From Homalodisca vitripennis (Eukaryota > Arthropoda > Insecta > Hemiptera > Cicadellidae): a stretch of DNA of 64,000 bases. The DNA is taken from NCBI RefSeq assembly GCF_021130785.1, contig NC_060211.1, positions 126,057,001-126,121,000 of the forward strand. The letters are read 5' to 3'. Each line of letters opens with the position of its first letter. The first letter of the stretch is position 1. The notes below the pieces were generated by a model. That model searched no databases. It was not told the DNA's origin and worked only from the letters and a program-made list of their open reading frames with translations. A program made the position numbers and the translations under genes. Positions 61,827-64,000 of this stretch are shown piece after piece.

Positions 61827-63997
61827 CTAATTCCTATTTGAGTGATTTTGTTGAGGATAGGACGATGATAGGAGAAATATGAAATGAAAGGAAGTGTTTC
61901 TGCTGTTAATGTGTCTTGCGAAAGTCAAGTCGATGGTTGTTCCTTTTAACGTAGTTGACTTAGAAACGTTTGATACGCAATCAAGATTATACGTATATTT
62001 CATGAAATTAAGAAACGAGTTGTCAGACTTTACGTTTTTGTTACAATTACCACACAGAAGAATCGGTATTATACTAGAATCAACTTGCACGAACGGTGGC
62101 ACGTACTGGCTGTTTGTGAACGTACGGACTGAGTCCTTGCCATAGTAACATTCCAATGTCCTGCATACTAGCTCCTGGATGAATATATACAGCACCGAGT
62201 ATAAACTTGAAGCTAGTATTAGCGGTGAAGCAAGTAACTTCAGTCATGCACATGTCACCCTTGGTTTTTAATGACACGAGTTGCGTCTGTAATCGCAATT
62301 TGGACCACTTCCGCCGTAGATGTCGATGATAATTTACGATAGATCGCCACTCCACCAGCCGCGTTGGTATCTGAGTTAGTTTGATTATTTTCCCTGGATA
62401 CGCACTCATAATCCTTGATTGGAGTTGGTTCACAAGTGTCGCGGCATCCACGTTTCAGTCAATACTAAATAGTCGGATCGTGGTATCACTGTATCTGTTT
62501 CAATGTCCGCGGCATGGGCACTTAAACTTTGACAGTTGATGTTCGTTACAATAAGTTGTCCAGCGTCGGTTGCGTCGTCACAGAATTTTACGGCTTGTTT
62601 GGTAGTTGTGTCTAGAGTGTGTCCACGAAGTCGTATGTATTCATTGCGAATATCTCGAGTAGTCTGTGAGTCGTTTCCATCTCGGCCATGTTTGAAAACC
62701 AATGGAGAGTCCTTTTCTGTTATGATGTACAATCCGTCGATACTTGTGACGCGGCTCATGGCTACATATACCAATTGCTGTGGTTGCTTTTGAGGAGTAC
62801 TTGTAAACAATTGTAGTAAACGTCCCACCCTGGGCCTTGTGGATCGTAATTGCACAAGCAGGCACGCAAGGAAATTGTTTTTGCTTGCACTTCACTGTTT
62901 TTTTTTTTCAACGAAATGTTTACCACTTTCTTGTGCACTGGCACCCAATCGACGGATAAGGTGTTTGGTTTGCTGTGCACATGTGTTCGACATTTGATTT
63001 TTGCTTTGTACCCGTATTTTTTTGTCTTCAAACTGGAACCATAGAGTGGCGATTTCATCTTCAGCTGGCGGCAAACTTGTGCTGGTCGATGGTCCTCCTG
63101 GGGCAGAACGGTCATCTGCATTGGCTGGCTGACGTTCGATGTATCGCAAAACTCCAATAGCCCCATTTACCAATCCATCGGCGACGTCTATTTTAGATGT
63201 AATCATGTACGGATATCCTACTTGCTAATGGCAACATGTATGGCAATCCGTCGTTTCTGCAACCAACATCTTGTGAAGTTTCCTTTGCTCCCGGCTCTTT
63301 TCAGGATTGCTGGAATACCCGAGCATATTATCAGTGGCGATACAGTTGTGTGCGTTTTGAATTGCGTTTCGATTGTATGAATCTACTTCTTGGTTGCTGT
63401 AATACAATCTGACAGCGTCGGGTACGTTCTCTTTGCACCAGGCTTCAGATTTTGTGCCTGGACTCAATTAAGTGCGATTCTTATTGACACTTAGTTTTGA
63501 GTCCATCTCCAATTTCGGTGAGAATCGTCGAAAACAGCTCGTCAGTTTGTCGGACAACACGGACTAATGGGAAAGTAGTTGATGCTTTGCCAGAGTACAG
63601 GTCCTCCGAGTTGGTTGTGTGGTACTGTGTAACACGGAGTAGCGCGCACAGGTGGCAGCTGTCTGAAATCGCCGCATAAGATCATGTGAATGCCTCCGAA
63701 TGGTTGATCGTAAATACCGGTAATCTGCTGTAGTCGATAATTGATTTTTCCAAGTATAGCTGCACTCAACATGCTGATTTCATCAATGAAAACAACTTTC
63801 ACGCCGACAAACACGTTTCTGTAGGCTTGCAAGTTCTCAGCAGAAAGAAGTTTTGTCACTCGAGAAGTTGTGAGACGAAACGCTGAGTGAACTGTCGTTC
63901 CACCAATAGGGACAGCTGATTTGCCTGTGCTTGCACAAGCAACGTATGCGTTGTTCAGTGAGTTGTGTTCCTGTGTGTAACGATTGTACGTCTCCAT
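61827..63997 (-). pseudogene. Helentron helicase-endonuclease protein, C-terminal half, broken
   Basis: Minus-strand remnant of the large replication protein of a rolling-circle transposon. The helicase part is PIF1-like: CASTGKSAVPIGGTTVHSAF (motif Ia region, about 63930), VVFIDEISML (Walker B, about 63790), CGDFRQLPPV (motif III, about 63660), SKIDVADGLVNGAIGVLRYI (about 63190), ACAITIHKAQGGTF (motif V, about 62850) and YVAMSRVTSIDGLYI (motif VI, about 62770). An endonuclease/exonuclease/phosphatase-type domain follows: NINCQSLSAHAADI, then YLVLTETWMP (about 62470), then ILLCGNCN, where GDFN is expected (about 62050), and finally SYHRP instead of SDHRP (about 61840). Helicase followed by endonuclease is the hallmark of Helentrons rather than canonical Helitrons. 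At least five frame breaks occur, for example at the A-run near 62905. The Walker A motif and the Rep nickase would lie beyond the right edge. Confidence 0.88.
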
Positions 63998-64000
63998 CAG

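Noticed and set aside
62536..63160. Several plus-strand frames of 60-85 codons
   Set aside because: They overlap the Helentron helicase remnants on the minus strand and show no domain of their own.

Overview
The window looks like accessory DNA from an AT-rich animal genome, most likely an insect (a hemipteran would fit, but that is inference). It is dominated by mobile elements and their wreckage: non-LTR retrotransposons with 5' truncations, mariner/Tc1-type transposons, a hAT-type MITE, fold-back elements, a Helentron-type element, microsatellites and a large satellite array. I found no intact host gene, no recognisable tRNA or rRNA, and nothing bacterial such as operons or CRISPR. The only hints of host genes are isolated short stretches with splice-like borders, above all at about 33.58 kb and 35.02 kb on the + strand. 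I could not name their product.

Layout. 0-14.6 kb: two copies of a dispersed repeat family (called family A here). One is split by an 0.8 kb AT-rich insertion and the other by a 0.25 kb LINE fragment. The same stretch holds a duplicated minisatellite (2.7-3.6 kb), a dead non-LTR reverse transcriptase (7.5-8.8 kb, minus), a 72-unit GT microsatellite (9.18 kb) and a LINE 3'-UTR-like block (10.4-11.1 kb). 15.0-21.7 kb: a head-to-tail satellite array of 35 complete units and one partial unit of about 189 bp, each with a G-run and a 10-bp palindrome. 25.4-26.2 kb: a near-palindromic TA-flanked MITE. 27.4-31.6 kb: a LINE (minus) into which a 2.6 kb mariner-like element with terminal inverted repeats of nearly 0.6 kb has jumped. 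38.6-39.6 kb: an internally deleted mariner relic.

40-50 kb: two members of a small inverted-repeat family (40.3 and 48.8 kb), a GC-rich island (41.4 kb), a Helitron-like non-autonomous repeat (41.8 kb), a hAT-type MITE with an 8-bp target duplication (44.5 kb), a 339-bp tandem repeat (45.0-46.2 kb), and a 0.46 kb segment present twice (47.5 and 50.2 kb), one copy of which is bracketed by about 75-bp direct repeats. 53.6-54.9 kb: a 1.3 kb fold-back element with an exact 11-bp target duplication. 55.9-61.2 kb: more family A pieces. 61.8-64.0 kb: the C-terminal half of a Helentron protein on the minus strand (PIF1-type helicase followed by an endonuclease domain), broken by frameshifts and running off the right edge.

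These sequences do not form a pathway. The story is one of nested transposition, which gives a relative order of events. The mariner at 28.3 kb is younger than the LINE it splits, and the insertion at 0.1-0.9 kb is younger than the family A copy it splits. All recognisable element proteins here are disabled by frameshifts, stops or lost catalytic residues. I did not find convincing evidence of an undescribed biological system. The satellite array, the fold-back element and the long-TIR mariner are the best candidates for something unrecorded.
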